From assembly GCF_015206815.1 (NCBI RefSeq), contig NZ_JADEXZ010000026.1, positions 1 to 64,000 of the forward strand: a stretch of 64,000 bases of DNA. The letters are read 5' to 3'. This stretch comes from Fortiea sp. LEGE XX443 (GTDB taxonomy: Bacteria; Cyanobacteriota; Cyanobacteriia; Cyanobacteriales; Nostocaceae). The notes under the pieces are model-generated. The model made no database searches. It saw only the letters and a program-made list of their open reading frames with translations, and was not told where the DNA came from. Within the stretch, counting starts at the first letter, position 1, and each line of letters opens with the position of its first letter. This document shows positions 8,602-18,600 of the stretch, piece by piece. The position numbers were made by a program, and so were the translations under genes.

Positions 8602-8642
8602 AACCTAGAATTACAAAAATCAGCTTTTTGTAGTTCTAGGTT
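8602..8642. terminator. Long hairpin after the kinase gene
   Basis: AACCTAGAATTACAAAAA (8602-8619) and TTTTTGTAGTTCTAGGTT (8625-8642) pair over 18 positions with a single G-T wobble and a 5-base loop. There is no strong T-run after it. It lies 33 bp before the next start codon and may be a terminator, a leader structure or a small mobile repeat. Confidence 0.55.
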
Positions 8643-8674
8643 AAAACTAACAGTCCCAAAATGAGCAAAAAACA

Positions 8675-8977
8675 ATGTCTTTATCAACCAAAGTCAAAAA
8701 ATATTGTAAATGGTTCTGGGATGAAAGCCTGGGAGGCGACTACGATGCTTGGGGTACTAGTACTTACTTTCTAGAGATTGGTTATAATTTATATCCCGTC
8801 AGACAAATAGAAGTTTACGAAAACGGTAATGTATTATTTTATGATGGTAGCCATTTTTCAGACAATTATGGAATGTTATCTGATAAACCGCTACAGCAAG
8901 AGGATATGCAAGAATTTGGGATAACTAGAGCAGAATTTGAAGAGGTATGGACTACAAAAACACCAATGAATAGATAA
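8675..8977 (+). CDS. Hypothetical protein, 100 aa
   Basis: The predicted protein is soluble, acidic and rich in aromatic residues. The central part EIGYNLYPVRQIEVYENGNVLFYDG reads as successive beta-strands with an ENG turn, and the C-terminus (EDMQEFGITRAEFEEVW) as a helix. It resembles small proteins with a YPxRQxEVYENG pattern seen in cyanobacteria and in DUF6881-like immunity proteins, but I cannot assign a family with confidence. No signal peptide is present. It lies alone on the plus strand, downstream of a long hairpin and convergent with a methyltransferase gene. A start at 8675 is supported only by the frame. Confidence 0.55.
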   Translation: MSLSTKVKKYCKWFWDESLGGDYDAWGTSTYFLEIGYNLYPVRQIEVYENGNVLFYDGSHFSDNYGMLSDKPLQQEDMQEFGITRAEFEEVWTTKTPMNR

Positions 8978-9011
8978 ATCTTTGTCGTAGAGATAAGTCT
9001 TGCCGAATTTA

Positions 9012-9686
9012 TCAGATTGAATAGTTACAACTTCGTTCAGCCGTCCAGTGGCGATCGCTTGATTGATAAACTTTCACCCCGACTAAACCCACACTAGTAA
9101 CTAACTGATTCACCTCATCTAGTGTGAGTGCGGCGTGGAGAGAATCACGAAACAATTTTTGCTGATGCTGATTATATTCATTACCAATGTTTGCAACTAA
9201 AGCATTCATGGTCATTTCATCCACCGGACGCAATAAATCACGAATAAAAATACCACCGTTGGGTTTTGTGACACGCTTGATTTCTCGAAAAAATGGCAAT
9301 GGATCGGGTAAATGGTGAACCAGACTATTGGAAACAACCAAATCAAATGCCTCAGCTTCATAAGGTAACTGTTTCGCATCCACCAATTCCAAGCAAATTT
9401 GCTGTTGCAAACCACCATGCTGAATATGTTGTGCCGCAATTTGTAGCATATTCTGGGCTAAATCAATCGCTCTAAATTGCCATTGGGGACGCATTTGGCA
9501 AATTAAAACAGGAATGCGGCCAGTCCCAGTCCCAGCATCCAATACTAAACATTGTTCTGTGAGACAAAGAGCGATCGCTTCCTTGGCAAAAGCAGTATTG
9601 ACTTCGGTAAAATCCATTGCATCATAATCAATGGCTTCTTCCCAAGTGTCCATCACTTCTGGTTCTAACAGTCTTTTCATCATCAA
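9012..9686 (-). CDS. Class I SAM-dependent methyltransferase
   Basis: The 224-residue product has the Rossmann methyltransferase fold of the UbiE/Methyltransf_11 type. Motif I is VLDAGTGTGRIPV (about residues 46-58), the acidic strand-2 residue is in FRAIDLAQNM, and motif IV is AFDLVVSNSLVHHLPDP (about 117-133), followed by PNGGIFIRDLLRP. It is soluble. The substrate cannot be deduced. Three consecutive Met codons at the start (MMMKRLL) leave the exact start uncertain by up to two residues. The gene is convergent with the 8675 gene and divergent from the TPR gene at 9847. Confidence 0.9.
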   Translation of the reverse strand: MMMKRLLEPEVMDTWEEAIDYDAMDFTEVNTAFAKEAIALCLTEQCLVLDAGTGTGRIPVLICQMRPQWQFRAIDLAQNMLQIAAQHIQHGGLQQQICLELVDAKQLPYEAEAFDLVVSNSLVHHLPDPLPFFREIKRVTKPNGGIFIRDLLRPVDEMTMNALVANIGNEYNQHQQKLFRDSLHAALTLDEVNQLVTSVGLVGVKVYQSSDRHWTAERSCNYSI

Positions 9687-9846
9687 CCTCAGTGTTATGG
9701 CAAAGTGCTAAGTAGTAATCAATGCTGTCCTAACATCTCTGACTACATCTATAAATCAACATTACTAGAGTAATCATTCTAGATGAAAGATAAACATTGA
9801 TTTTGGGAACACTTGATTTATTAGCCTATTTAACAGGAATTGGTCG

Positions 9847-10926
9847 ATGTCAGACGGTGAATGGAAAAATAACTTCAAAAATACCTCTCCTGCGCCAGTA
9901 CCTGCAACCAACTTCACACCAATCAAGCGCAATACCATTACCCATGAATTTGACCAAAATGTGCCAGGAGAAATGCTGGCTGAAGAAAACGACACTCAGT
10001 TATTGAAAGCATCTCAACTACTGCGCGAAGCAGTACAACAGCAGCAAGCTGGAGAACTAATAGCGGCGTTGAAGTCGTTGCAAAAATCTCTGGAGTTGTT
10101 TGAAGCAGTTGGAGATATACAACAACAAGAGCAAGCACTATCGTTATTAGCAGTAGTAACTTACGCTTCTGGAGATTATAAGAGTACTATTTCTTACGCC
10201 CAGCAGTGTCTAGCCTTGAAAAAAGAGATACCTGATCTATCTGTGCAGATGCAGGCATTTTCCCATCTAGGTAATGCTTACCGTCACCTGAATGACCATA
10301 ACAAAGCCATCAAATATTTAGAAGAGTGTTTAAAAATCACCCGCAAGTTGCAAGACAAGCGGAGTCAGGTTGCAGCCTTGAATAACCTAGGATTAGTTTA
10401 TAAAGCAGCAGCCAACTTTACACGGGCGATTGAATATCAAGAACAAAGCCTAAAACTTGTGCAGGAACTCCAAGATAACTGGGGTATAGAACAGGTACTG
10501 AAAAATTTGGGTAATGCTTGGTATGCTTTGGACAATTACCCAAAAGCGATCGCCTACTATGAACAGTGTGTCAAAATGGCACGTATCCTCAACAACCCTC
10601 GAAGTGCCATTCAGGTACTGAAAAATTTAGGCAATGCTTGTTATGCTACTAGTGATTATGGCAAAGCCATTATTTATTATGAAGAGCGTTTGCAACTAGC
10701 TAGAGAATTAAAAGATAAACGAAGTGAAGAACAATCTCTAGGTAGCTTAGGCGTTACTTGTGAAGCCTTGGGAGACTATAGCAAAGCAATTAAATATTAT
10801 GAACAACGCTTACTCCTAGCCAGAAGTATCAAAGATCGCCGGATTGAAGAACAGGCCCTTGCAAGTCTGAAAGTTGCTTGCTACGCCTTGGGTGATTACG
10901 CTAAAGCCATGCAATACCAGCAATAG
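9847..10926 (+). CDS. Tetratricopeptide repeat protein (40-residue repeat type)
   Basis: The 359-residue protein has about 55 low-complexity residues (NNFKNTSPAPVPATNFTP) and then a run of about seven TPR motifs of the 40-residue, NPHP3/LGN-like class. Each has the pattern xALxNLGxAYxxLGDYxKAIxYYEQxLxLARELxDKR. There is no signal peptide or enzymatic domain, so it is probably a cytoplasmic scaffold. The last repeat is cut short (YAKAMQYQQ), which suggests either natural end erosion or a truncated C-terminal domain. In cyanobacteria such arrays are often followed by CHAT or other effector domains; none is present here. Confidence 0.88.
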   Translation: MSDGEWKNNFKNTSPAPVPATNFTPIKRNTITHEFDQNVPGEMLAEENDTQLLKASQLLREAVQQQQAGELIAALKSLQKSLELFEAVGDIQQQEQALSLLAVVTYASGDYKSTISYAQQCLALKKEIPDLSVQMQAFSHLGNAYRHLNDHNKAIKYLEECLKITRKLQDKRSQVAALNNLGLVYKAAANFTRAIEYQEQSLKLVQELQDNWGIEQVLKNLGNAWYALDNYPKAIAYYEQCVKMARILNNPRSAIQVLKNLGNACYATSDYGKAIIYYEERLQLARELKDKRSEEQSLGSLGVTCEALGDYSKAIKYYEQRLLLARSIKDRRIEEQALASLKVACYALGDYAKAMQYQQ

Positions 10927-11007
10927 TCAAACAATTTTAGATTTTAGATTGATTCCACAGATAAATGTGGGGGTTTGTACCATTTAGGAACTATTGGTAA
11001 ATAGTCA

Positions 11008-11730
11008 TTAGTTCTCTTCTCCCTGCTCCCTCCTCCCTGCTTCCTCATCTCCCTCCCAGTCCCTCGCCTCTTGGAGATAAACTAGCGCTTCTTCAGTTTC
11101 TACTTGGGGAAATTCTGCATAAAAATTACTCACGCTACGGAATAGTTCTGGTGTTTCTAAAAAAATTATGCGATCGCACCACTGCTGCAACCAAGGCTGT
11201 AAATTTGGCGGTGCGACTGGCGTACATAACCAAACTGCTGCTGGAGAAAGCTTTTTCATCGCCATTGCAGCTACTGCCATAGTCATCCCCGTGGCAATCC
11301 CATCATCAACTAAAATTAAAGTCGCGCCTTCTGGATTTACGGGTGGACAAGCAGAACTAAAATACGCTTCTAAAGCTTGAGCTTGATTAATTGCTTGATT
11401 TAGTGCAGCTTCCCGCCAGGGTGAGGTATATTTCCAGCGACACAGCTTTGGTTCATTCCACAAAACATCCCCAGAAGAAGTTACTGCACCAATTGCCAAC
11501 TCCGGGTTATCTGGATGACTAATTTTTTTAGCTACAACTATCGTCAAAGGACAATCTAAAAGACGTGCGATTGGTGCTGCTACTGGTATACCCCCTCTCG
11601 GCAAAGCGTAGACAATTGGTACAGGCTTGATACCAGAATCAATGGTTTGCTTGAGCAACACATTATGAATCACTCGCGCCAACTCTTCACCCGCCTGGGT
11701 ACGATTCTCAAAAAGAGGGGTGTACAACAT
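11008..11730 (-). CDS. Phosphoribosyltransferase-fold protein
   Basis: The frame extends to a TTG at 11814, but the ATG at 11730 starts the family sequence MLYTPLFENRTQAGEELA, so 240 residues are preferred. The PRPP-binding loop TLILVDDGIATGMTM is clear, as are the N-terminal YALPRGGIPVAAPIA segment and NPELAIGAVTSSGDV. This class (YdhR-like or erythromycin-esterase-associated phosphoribosyltransferases in cyanobacteria) has no firmly known substrate. The C-terminal tail (EGDEEAGRREQGEEN) derives from a CTGCTCCC-type intergenic repeat that has been read into the gene end. The gene is divergent from the uracil-DNA glycosylase gene. Confidence 0.85.
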   Translation of the reverse strand: MLYTPLFENRTQAGEELARVIHNVLLKQTIDSGIKPVPIVYALPRGGIPVAAPIARLLDCPLTIVVAKKISHPDNPELAIGAVTSSGDVLWNEPKLCRWKYTSPWREAALNQAINQAQALEAYFSSACPPVNPEGATLILVDDGIATGMTMAVAAMAMKKLSPAAVWLCTPVAPPNLQPWLQQWCDRIIFLETPELFRSVSNFYAEFPQVETEEALVYLQEARDWEGDEEAGRREQGEEN

Positions 11731-11877
11731 ACTTTTCTTGAGCGCATTATTTTTATCATGACCTAAATTCGCTGCTACAATGGAACTCGTGCCAATTTCA
11801 CTATTGAGCAACAAACAGACATAACGAGATTTTCCTAAAATTAAACATCAGGTGCCGATCCCAAGAAGCGTAGTTTC

Positions 11878-12561
11878 ATGAGCAGCGACATTCAACTCAG
11901 TCTCTTTGGCGAATCTAACTTTGACCAAAAAGAACTGATTCCAACAGATGCCAAAATTCCCATCTCTTCGGGAACCTATGCCAATATGACTGAATTGGCA
12001 CAACACTGCAACCAATGTCAGCGTTGTGAATTGGGACAAACTCGCACTCATGCTGTGGTAGGACGCGGTAATCTCAAAGCGCCAATCATGATTATCGGAG
12101 AAGCACCAGGTCAAAGCGAAGACGAAACAGGTTTACCATTTGTTGGTAGGTCTGGGCAACTGCTAGAAAAAATATTGGAATCTGTGAACTTGACTACTGA
12201 GCATGATGTATACATTGGGAATATCAATAAATGCAGACCCCCCAATAATCGGGTTCCAACTCCCAACGAAATGGCAGCTTGCATACCATATTTATTAGAA
12301 CAAATTCGCTTAGTTGACCCTAAAATCATTTTGTTAACAGGTGCAACAGCCGTCAAAGGATTAACTGGCGAAAAAGCCGGAATTACCAAAATTCGCGGAC
12401 AGTGGATAGAATGGCAAGGGCGTTTGTGTATGCCAATTTTTCACCCCTCTTACTTATTACGTAATCCTTCTAAGGAAAAAGGCAGTCCTAAATGGTTGAT
12501 GTGGCAGGATATTCAGACAGTCCGTGCCAAGTATGATGAAATTAGGCAAAATATTTCATAA
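11878..12561 (+). CDS. Family 4 uracil-DNA glycosylase (Fe-S)
   Basis: It removes uracil from DNA to start base-excision repair. The 227-residue product has the four Fe-S cysteines of the family: C47 and C50 (NQCQRC), C119 (NKCRPPNNR) and C135 (AACIPYL). It also has the active-site loop GEAPGQSEDETGLPFVG (about 74-90) and the HPSYLLRNP motif (about 189-197). GEAPG and HPSYLL identify family 4/5 and not family 1 UNG. Length is as expected. The N-terminal 30 residues are variable, so the start is not certain. The gene is divergent from the phosphoribosyltransferase gene. Confidence 0.92.
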   Translation: MSSDIQLSLFGESNFDQKELIPTDAKIPISSGTYANMTELAQHCNQCQRCELGQTRTHAVVGRGNLKAPIMIIGEAPGQSEDETGLPFVGRSGQLLEKILESVNLTTEHDVYIGNINKCRPPNNRVPTPNEMAACIPYLLEQIRLVDPKIILLTGATAVKGLTGEKAGITKIRGQWIEWQGRLCMPIFHPSYLLRNPSKEKGSPKWLMWQDIQTVRAKYDEIRQNIS

Positions 12562-12887
12562 ATACCAACTTAATCAAATTTCAATCAGTACTTGTAGTGA
12601 TTGGCAAAAATGTTTCCTTGTTCAAATGCACGCCTTCACTTCTAGCATCTCATCAACTTCTGAAGATGAAAATAACAAAGTTTAAAATAATCTTGATTTT
12701 TTAAATCGAAATTATAAGTTATACAACAATTTTAGAATAAAAAGTTTTGTATTTTCAGATTATTAGAAATAACACACTTAAGATTTAATTTGATAACAAT
12801 CAAATCAATAATATTCATCCAAGATAATTTTTTATAATGAAATATTTGATAAACTGCTATAGAATTTTTAGAGACTTGCCTTAACTT
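12562..12887. other. AT-rich intergenic region
   Basis: No gene is visible. It is very AT-rich, and TATAAT at about 12833-12838 could be part of the promoter for the GAF gene. A regulatory assignment is not justified. Confidence 0.35.
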
Positions 12888-13442
12888 GTGTTTAGTAGAA
12901 CTGTGCAAATTCATTCTTACCCAGAATTTGACCCCAGATCAAACAAACCTGTTGAACAGGGGTTGCGAAGAGTATTAGAGCGCCTTGTCATAACAATGCA
13001 GCGTGATGAATTAATTAGACAAACAACCAATCAACTAAGAGAATCGCTTCAGGTCGATCGCGTAGTATTATATTATTTTTATTGGCAGTGGCAGGGACAG
13101 GTAACTTTTGAATCCTTAAGTTCAGAGAAATATTCAATTTTAGGTTCCACAGGGCAAGAGAATTGTTTTACTGATGAATATGCAGCTTTGTATTTAGCTG
13201 GCAGAGTCAGAGCGATCGCTGATATTGATACAGAACCTTTGGAAACTTGTCACCGAGATTTTCTCCAAAGCATCCAGGTGCGTGCCAACTTAGTTGTCCC
13301 CATTTTAGTACCCAAGGGATTGTGGGGATTGCTGGTAGCTCATCAATGTCACGAGCCGCGTACTTGGTTACCAGCAGAGATAGATTTAATGCAAGCAGCC
13401 GCCAAAACTCTAGCCACCGACTCCAACATTTTAGGAAGTTAA
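12888..13442 (+). CDS. Stand-alone GAF protein, candidate two-Cys cyanobacteriochrome
   Basis: The 184-residue product is essentially a single GAF domain (about 28-180) starting at a GTG. It has the bilin-GAF pattern: QVDRVVLYYFYWQWQGQV, GRVRAIADI, then C121-H122 in LETCHRDFLQ, followed by VRANLVVPI and LWGLLVAHQC. This CH pair is the canonical chromophore-attachment site of cyanobacteriochromes. A second Cys, C93 in ENCF, sits where DXCF-type cyanobacteriochromes have DXCF, and the C93-C121 spacing is 28 residues, as I recall for TePixJ (C494/C522). The Asp of DXCF is Glu/Asn here. There is no output domain, so it would signal through a partner. It could also be a degenerate non-photosensory GAF. 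Confidence 0.75.
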   Translation: MFSRTVQIHSYPEFDPRSNKPVEQGLRRVLERLVITMQRDELIRQTTNQLRESLQVDRVVLYYFYWQWQGQVTFESLSSEKYSILGSTGQENCFTDEYAALYLAGRVRAIADIDTEPLETCHRDFLQSIQVRANLVVPILVPKGLWGLLVAHQCHEPRTWLPAEIDLMQAAAKTLATDSNILGS

Positions 13443-13673
13443 GTTATTCAAACTGCTACGGCCAAGTTACGAGTATAAACATACTCCCTTTGGTTTAATT
13501 TTTAACCGAAAAGTATTGGAAGCGATCGCACTCTCAAAATTCCTGTTATCAATAAACTGCACGTAACTCACTAGAGACTGAAACTCAAAATCTTAAAAGC
13601 GTGTTAGCTAACTGTGCAATCAGCTACCTTCAAGGTAGCCTAGTATTGACAAGAAAGCTGGAGGCGTGAGTTT

Positions 13674-14345
13674 ATGACTAGTGCCGTTCAATCCCCCTAT
13701 ACTAGCGAACAAATTGCAGCTTGGTTACGTGGACTGTTAACAATCGCTTGGGCAGATGGTGACTTTGATGAGCATGAACAACAATTAATTACCAGTCTCA
13801 CCAAAGAAGAATTAGCCCCTAACTTGCAATGGGAGTCCTTAGAGGTAATTACACCAGAAGAATTAGCCGCCGTGTTGGGTAAAGCCACACCAGCCGCCGA
13901 AAATTTTTTACGTACAGCTGTCATGGTAGCGATCGCTGATGGTACATATTCTTCTAGCGAAGATCAAGTTCTGCATCAGTTCTGCCAAGCTTTAGAACAA
14001 CCAGAGGATATTATACAAGCTCTCCGGCATACCCTAGAAATTCAAGACCAGTTAGTTCCTCCACCCGGTATATCCAAATTATCACCCCAGGAAAGACTCA
14101 ACTCTCTACGCGATTGGCTAGATGGGCTAGATGTTCAAGACCCCAGAGTTGCCAGATTCTTATGTAAAATGATTCCTTCTCAATGTCCCTTTGAACGGGA
14201 TGTCACTTTATTTGGACGTAAAATTGTTCACATACCACCTTTGTGTAAGATTAATCCACTTTATGAGCAACTTGTAGGTTTACGTTTTCGCGCTCTCTCC
14301 TATTTGGCAGATGATTGCGGTGAGGATGTCACGCCATATATTTAA
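13674..14345 (+). CDS. TerB-like + Mo-dependent nitrogenase C-terminal family protein
   Basis: The 223-residue protein joins two parts. Residues about 8-125 form a helical TerB-like domain with repeated WADGDFDEHEQQLI / AIADGTYSSSEDQVL motifs. Residues about 140-223 form a Mo-nitro_C domain (PF06967), with LRDWLDGLDVQDPRVARFLC, PSQCPFERDV, CKINPLYEQLVGLRFRAL and a final YLADDCGEDV. It is soluble. Despite its name, PF06967 is found in many diazotrophic cyanobacteria outside nitrogenase genes and its function is not known. A second copy of the C-terminal domain is encoded alone at 56253-56540. The ATG is preceded by GGAGGCGTGAGTTT. Confidence 0.88.
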   Translation: MTSAVQSPYTSEQIAAWLRGLLTIAWADGDFDEHEQQLITSLTKEELAPNLQWESLEVITPEELAAVLGKATPAAENFLRTAVMVAIADGTYSSSEDQVLHQFCQALEQPEDIIQALRHTLEIQDQLVPPPGISKLSPQERLNSLRDWLDGLDVQDPRVARFLCKMIPSQCPFERDVTLFGRKIVHIPPLCKINPLYEQLVGLRFRALSYLADDCGEDVTPYI

Positions 14346-14459
14346 GTACTGAGTTCTGAATGCTGAGTATTGAGTTCTGAGTTAAAAGTAAAGAATAAAG
14401 AGCTAAGTATTGATTAAAGAATTTATAATTTAGAACTCACAACTCAGCACCGTAAGAAT
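14346..14459. repeat. GAGTTCTGAG-type short repeats before obgE
   Basis: Short repeats of the type TGAGTTCTGA (three near copies at about 14348-14383) are partly complemented by AACTCACAACTCAGCAC at about 14436-14452. This could fold into a hairpin just upstream of obgE. Repeats of this type are common in Nostocales intergenic DNA. Confidence 0.5.
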
Positions 14460-15488
14460 ATGAAATTTATTGATCAAGTAGAAATTGAAGTTGAAGCTGG
14501 TAAGGGTGGCGATGGTATTGTCGCCTTCCGCAGAGAGAAGTACGTACCAGCTGGTGGCCCCTCCGGCGGAAATGGCGGATGGGGTGGTTCAGTAATTTTT
14601 CACGCTGTAGAAAATCTCCAAACTCTTTTAGACTTCAAATATAACCATCTTTTTAAGGCACAAAATGGTGGTCGAGGTGGCCCTAATAACTGTACTGGTG
14701 CATCCGGTAAAGATTTAATCATCGAAGTTCCCTGTGGTACAGCAATTTATGATGCAGAAACTGATGAACTTATCGGCGATTTAGTTGAGCCTGAACAAAC
14801 CCTGGTAATTGCCAAAGGCGGTAAAGGTGGGCTAGGAAATCAGTATTTTTTAAGTAACCGCAACCGCGCCCCAGAATACGCCCTCCCTGGTTTAGAAGGG
14901 GAAAGAAAAATGCTCCGTCTGGAGTTGAAACTATTAGCTGAAGTTGGAATTATTGGTTTGCCAAATGCTGGTAAATCTACCTTAATTTCATCATTATCAG
15001 CTGCGCGACCGAAAATTGCTGATTACCCCTTCACTACCCTTGTGCCAAATTTAGGTGTAGTGCGTAAACCCACTGGTGATGGTACAGTATTTGCCGATAT
15101 TCCCGGATTGATTGAAGGTGCAGCCGAAGGTGCAGGTTTGGGACATGATTTCTTACGCCACATTGAGCGTACAAGGGTGCTGTTGCATTTAATTGATGCA
15201 ACTAGCGATGATGTCATTAGAGATTACAATACAATTGAGCAAGAATTGCAAGCGTACGGACGAGGTTTAGCAGAACGTCCGCAAATTTTAGCATTGAATA
15301 AAATTGACGCAGTTGATAGGGAAACAGTTGATTTAGAAGCTTTATCTACGCAATTAAATCATCTTTCTTCTGCTCCTGTTTTTGTGATTTCTGCTGTAAC
15401 TCGCACTGGTTTAGAGCCAATGTTGCAAGAAATTTGGCATATTCTCGACCAAATTAATGCTGTGGAAGCAGAGCAGGTGTTGAGTTGA
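14460..15488 (+). CDS. obgE: Obg-family GTPase (ribosome assembly)
   Basis: This is an essential GTPase acting in late 50S ribosome assembly and growth control. The 342-residue protein has the Gly-rich Obg fold (about 1-158; [33 protein letters not shown]). The GTPase domain follows with Walker [10 protein letters not shown], switch [20 protein letters not shown] and SAVTRTGL. It ends without the optional C-terminal OCT domain, as is normal in cyanobacteria. The ATG is in a clean context. Confidence 0.97.
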   Translation: MKFIDQVEIEVEAGKGGDGIVAFRREKYVPAGGPSGGNGGWGGSVIFHAVENLQTLLDFKYNHLFKAQNGGRGGPNNCTGASGKDLIIEVPCGTAIYDAETDELIGDLVEPEQTLVIAKGGKGGLGNQYFLSNRNRAPEYALPGLEGERKMLRLELKLLAEVGIIGLPNAGKSTLISSLSAARPKIADYPFTTLVPNLGVVRKPTGDGTVFADIPGLIEGAAEGAGLGHDFLRHIERTRVLLHLIDATSDDVIRDYNTIEQELQAYGRGLAERPQILALNKIDAVDRETVDLEALSTQLNHLSSAPVFVISAVTRTGLEPMLQEIWHILDQINAVEAEQVLS

Positions 15489-15671
15489 ATTTCATTTGAT
15501 ATAGTGCCGAATCGCAGTTAAATTAAAATAAAATCACAGATACATTCAGATAAATTATCTGGGTTTATCTGCGGTTAATTACTCATTATTCTGAATTATG
15601 TAGTAACAATAACAAGAGTGCGGCTTTTGAGTGCATTTTACCATCACAAATTAGCGATCGCCTACTCTCTC

Positions 15672-18600
15672 TTACCAAGGATTACCAATCATCGTAAAAG
15701 CAGACCAGAAAAAGGGATGAGTCAATTTTTTGTCGCCAAGTTCTACTAAGACTTCTGGTAAAGGTACATCACCACGAGCAGTTCTGAGTTTTCCGCTTTC
15801 TAACCGCACTTCGCCCTTCAGCATTGCTACTTGCGCTCGTCGGAGAGCTTCAACTTTGACAGGAGCTTGTTTCAACTTTTCGTAAAATTGGGTCATTAAA
15901 CCAAAAGTACCTTCATCTGAGACAGACCATAAACTCGCCAATGCAGATTTAGCACCAGATTGCACCGCAAAGCCAGCAAAACCAAATTCTGCTTCTTTGT
16001 CACCCAAAGCTGTACGACATGCACTCAGTACCACTAGTTCCACAGGTGGGTTATTCCAACCGAGTTGACGCATCTGATTCATTTGAAGTTGACTATCCCA
16101 CAATTGAATGTAAGAGTTACCGGCCACACCTGATTTGAATTCCCCGTGGGTAGCGAGGTGAACAATCCCGAAGGCTTTTTGTTGTCGTTGGGCGGTAAGA
16201 TTTTTCAAAGTGAAGTCTTCATTTAAGAAAGCTCTACCAAACCAAAGCTTCTGAGTGATAGTAGTTAACTCTGACGGTACAGATGGTAGTGGGTCTAAGT
16301 TCATGAATTGAGATGCACCCATTCCCAAAACTTCAGCTTTTTTAATGTCAACATACTTGGTATCAGTTAGACTGAAACTAGGCATTAAACTGACAGTGTA
16401 GTTTTCAATTAGATACTGTTGACCATCATAAATTGCTGCTATGGGCATCGATCGCAAGCCCACATCCGTGATAAAAACTAGATTATTAATTTGCCGTTCT
16501 TGCAGATGAGAATTCAGTGGTGCAATTAGCCAATTGTATAGTAGTTTGCTAGGAGTAATGTGGTTTCTCCCCGAACCTGGATTGGTGACGTAGTTGGTAA
16601 ATGTTTTATTCACTGCTAACAGTTGCGATCGCGTTACATTTACTACTTTCCGAATCGGCACACCCTTTCCTGTCAACATTAATAACTCTAAAATATCGTC
16701 GTCTTGTGGTGTGAGGTTTTGCTCTAGTAAAACATTACCCTTGACAGTTTTGGGTATAAAAGAAATGTAAATTAAAGCAGGTTTCCCACCTGTGGCAGTT
16801 TCAATATCTACTAAGGTATCACGAACTTCTTGAATAGTTTTCATCACAGGTCTGTCTATACCTAAGTATTCTACAAACTGGTTAGTAAACCTGGTATCAA
16901 TTTTAGATATCGCCTTATCTATAGCTCCATCTACTTCTGTTTCTAAAAGAAATTTATTTTTTTCTGATCTTGTTACCTTGGTAGCAATTTTATCTTCTTC
17001 TAAGTTAACAAAATTATTGAGGTCTACAGTCAATAGATTATTTGTTTCTGGATTGAAAAAATTATTTATTTCTAAAGTCGGCAAATTAATTGGTTCTATG
17101 TCAGGAGGATTATTTGTAATTATTGGTGGCACTGATGAAGGAGTAACGTTGATGTTGATTTGTTGTGATACAGACTCAGAAACACCGTCACTAACTCTAA
17201 CAGTAAAAGCTGGAATTTGACCAAAAGAACCTTGTGGCGGTGTGTACACCAAAATCGTATTTGCATTCAGAATTGTTCCTGGAGTAACTAAGGTTCCATT
17301 TTGGAAATTAAGAGAGCCAGACAATATCCCATCAAAAACTATGTTGTGATTATCATTATTTAGATCATTCAGATTGATATTTAATGAATCAAATCTAAAT
17401 GTAAAAGACTGATTTGGTTGAATATTTAATAAATTTGAATTACCTGATAAAGTAGGAGGTGTATTAAGAGAAATAATAGAAATTCTACTAGGAGTGCCAT
17501 CAGCAGTTCCTCCTAGAGGTTTTACTGGAAAAGTATTAACTGCTGATGTGGGAGAAATTTGTGAATTTGTACTATCTAGGAACAATATTCTGCTAATCGG
17601 ATCAAAACCAACAGGACGAAACTGACTAACATTAATTGCTGCTGCTGTACCATTCAAGCTTGCATCGCCAACAATAAATGGGACGTTATTTATTCCTCCG
17701 TCATGCTGAATTTTTACAGCGCCAGGCTGATTAAATGCACTAGTAAAAATAGAATTACCTGTAGGCTGACCACGATCAAAAATTTCTCCCACTATCCTAA
17801 CAGTTCCATTGGCTGAAATATTGACATCACCGCCTTGGGCAAAGAGTGGAATATTTTGATCGGGTAGATTGGATATAGCGACGAGCCGGATATTTCGGGC
17901 ATCAAAACTCATAGCTGTGGTATTAATGCTTCCAACAGTAATATTGCTGCCAGATGTTAACGTGACTCCACCAGATGTAGCTATTCCCAATGTTAATGCT
18001 GCTGAAGTATCAATATTATTAGTTTTAATACTACCACCTGCTGTTAAATTGACTGCACCGGCTGTAGCAGTGCCAAAACGGCTGAATGCTGAAGTGTTAA
18101 TATTGTTGGTTGTGATATTACCGCCTGCTGTTAACGTAACTCCACCTGCTGTACCATTAATTCTGTCAGCAGTCGTGATATTTCCAGTTGTGATATTACC
18201 TGTAGCATTAATAGTAGCTGCACCATAAGCAACAATGTTACCGATGCTCACAACATCACCATTGTTAACAGCCAAGCCAGAACCAACTAACTGCACCTCA
18301 CCATTATTCACCATCACACCAGAAACATTCCCCGCACCACCACCAGTTAACAACGCTGGTAAAGAATTCGATACCAGATTATTACTAGTAGAATTAGGCG
18401 GTTGAATTTCCAAACTCAAAGGATTCCCCGGCATACTTAAACGCAGTATGCTACTACCAGGCACAGTAGCAATCGTCACGTTACCACCAGGTGCAGACAA
18501 ATTCCCTGTACTGACAACTGTACCGGCAAATAAACTCAAATTACTCCCAGATGGCACAGCCAAATTACCTTGATTGAATATGGCACTGGCTACACTCCCA

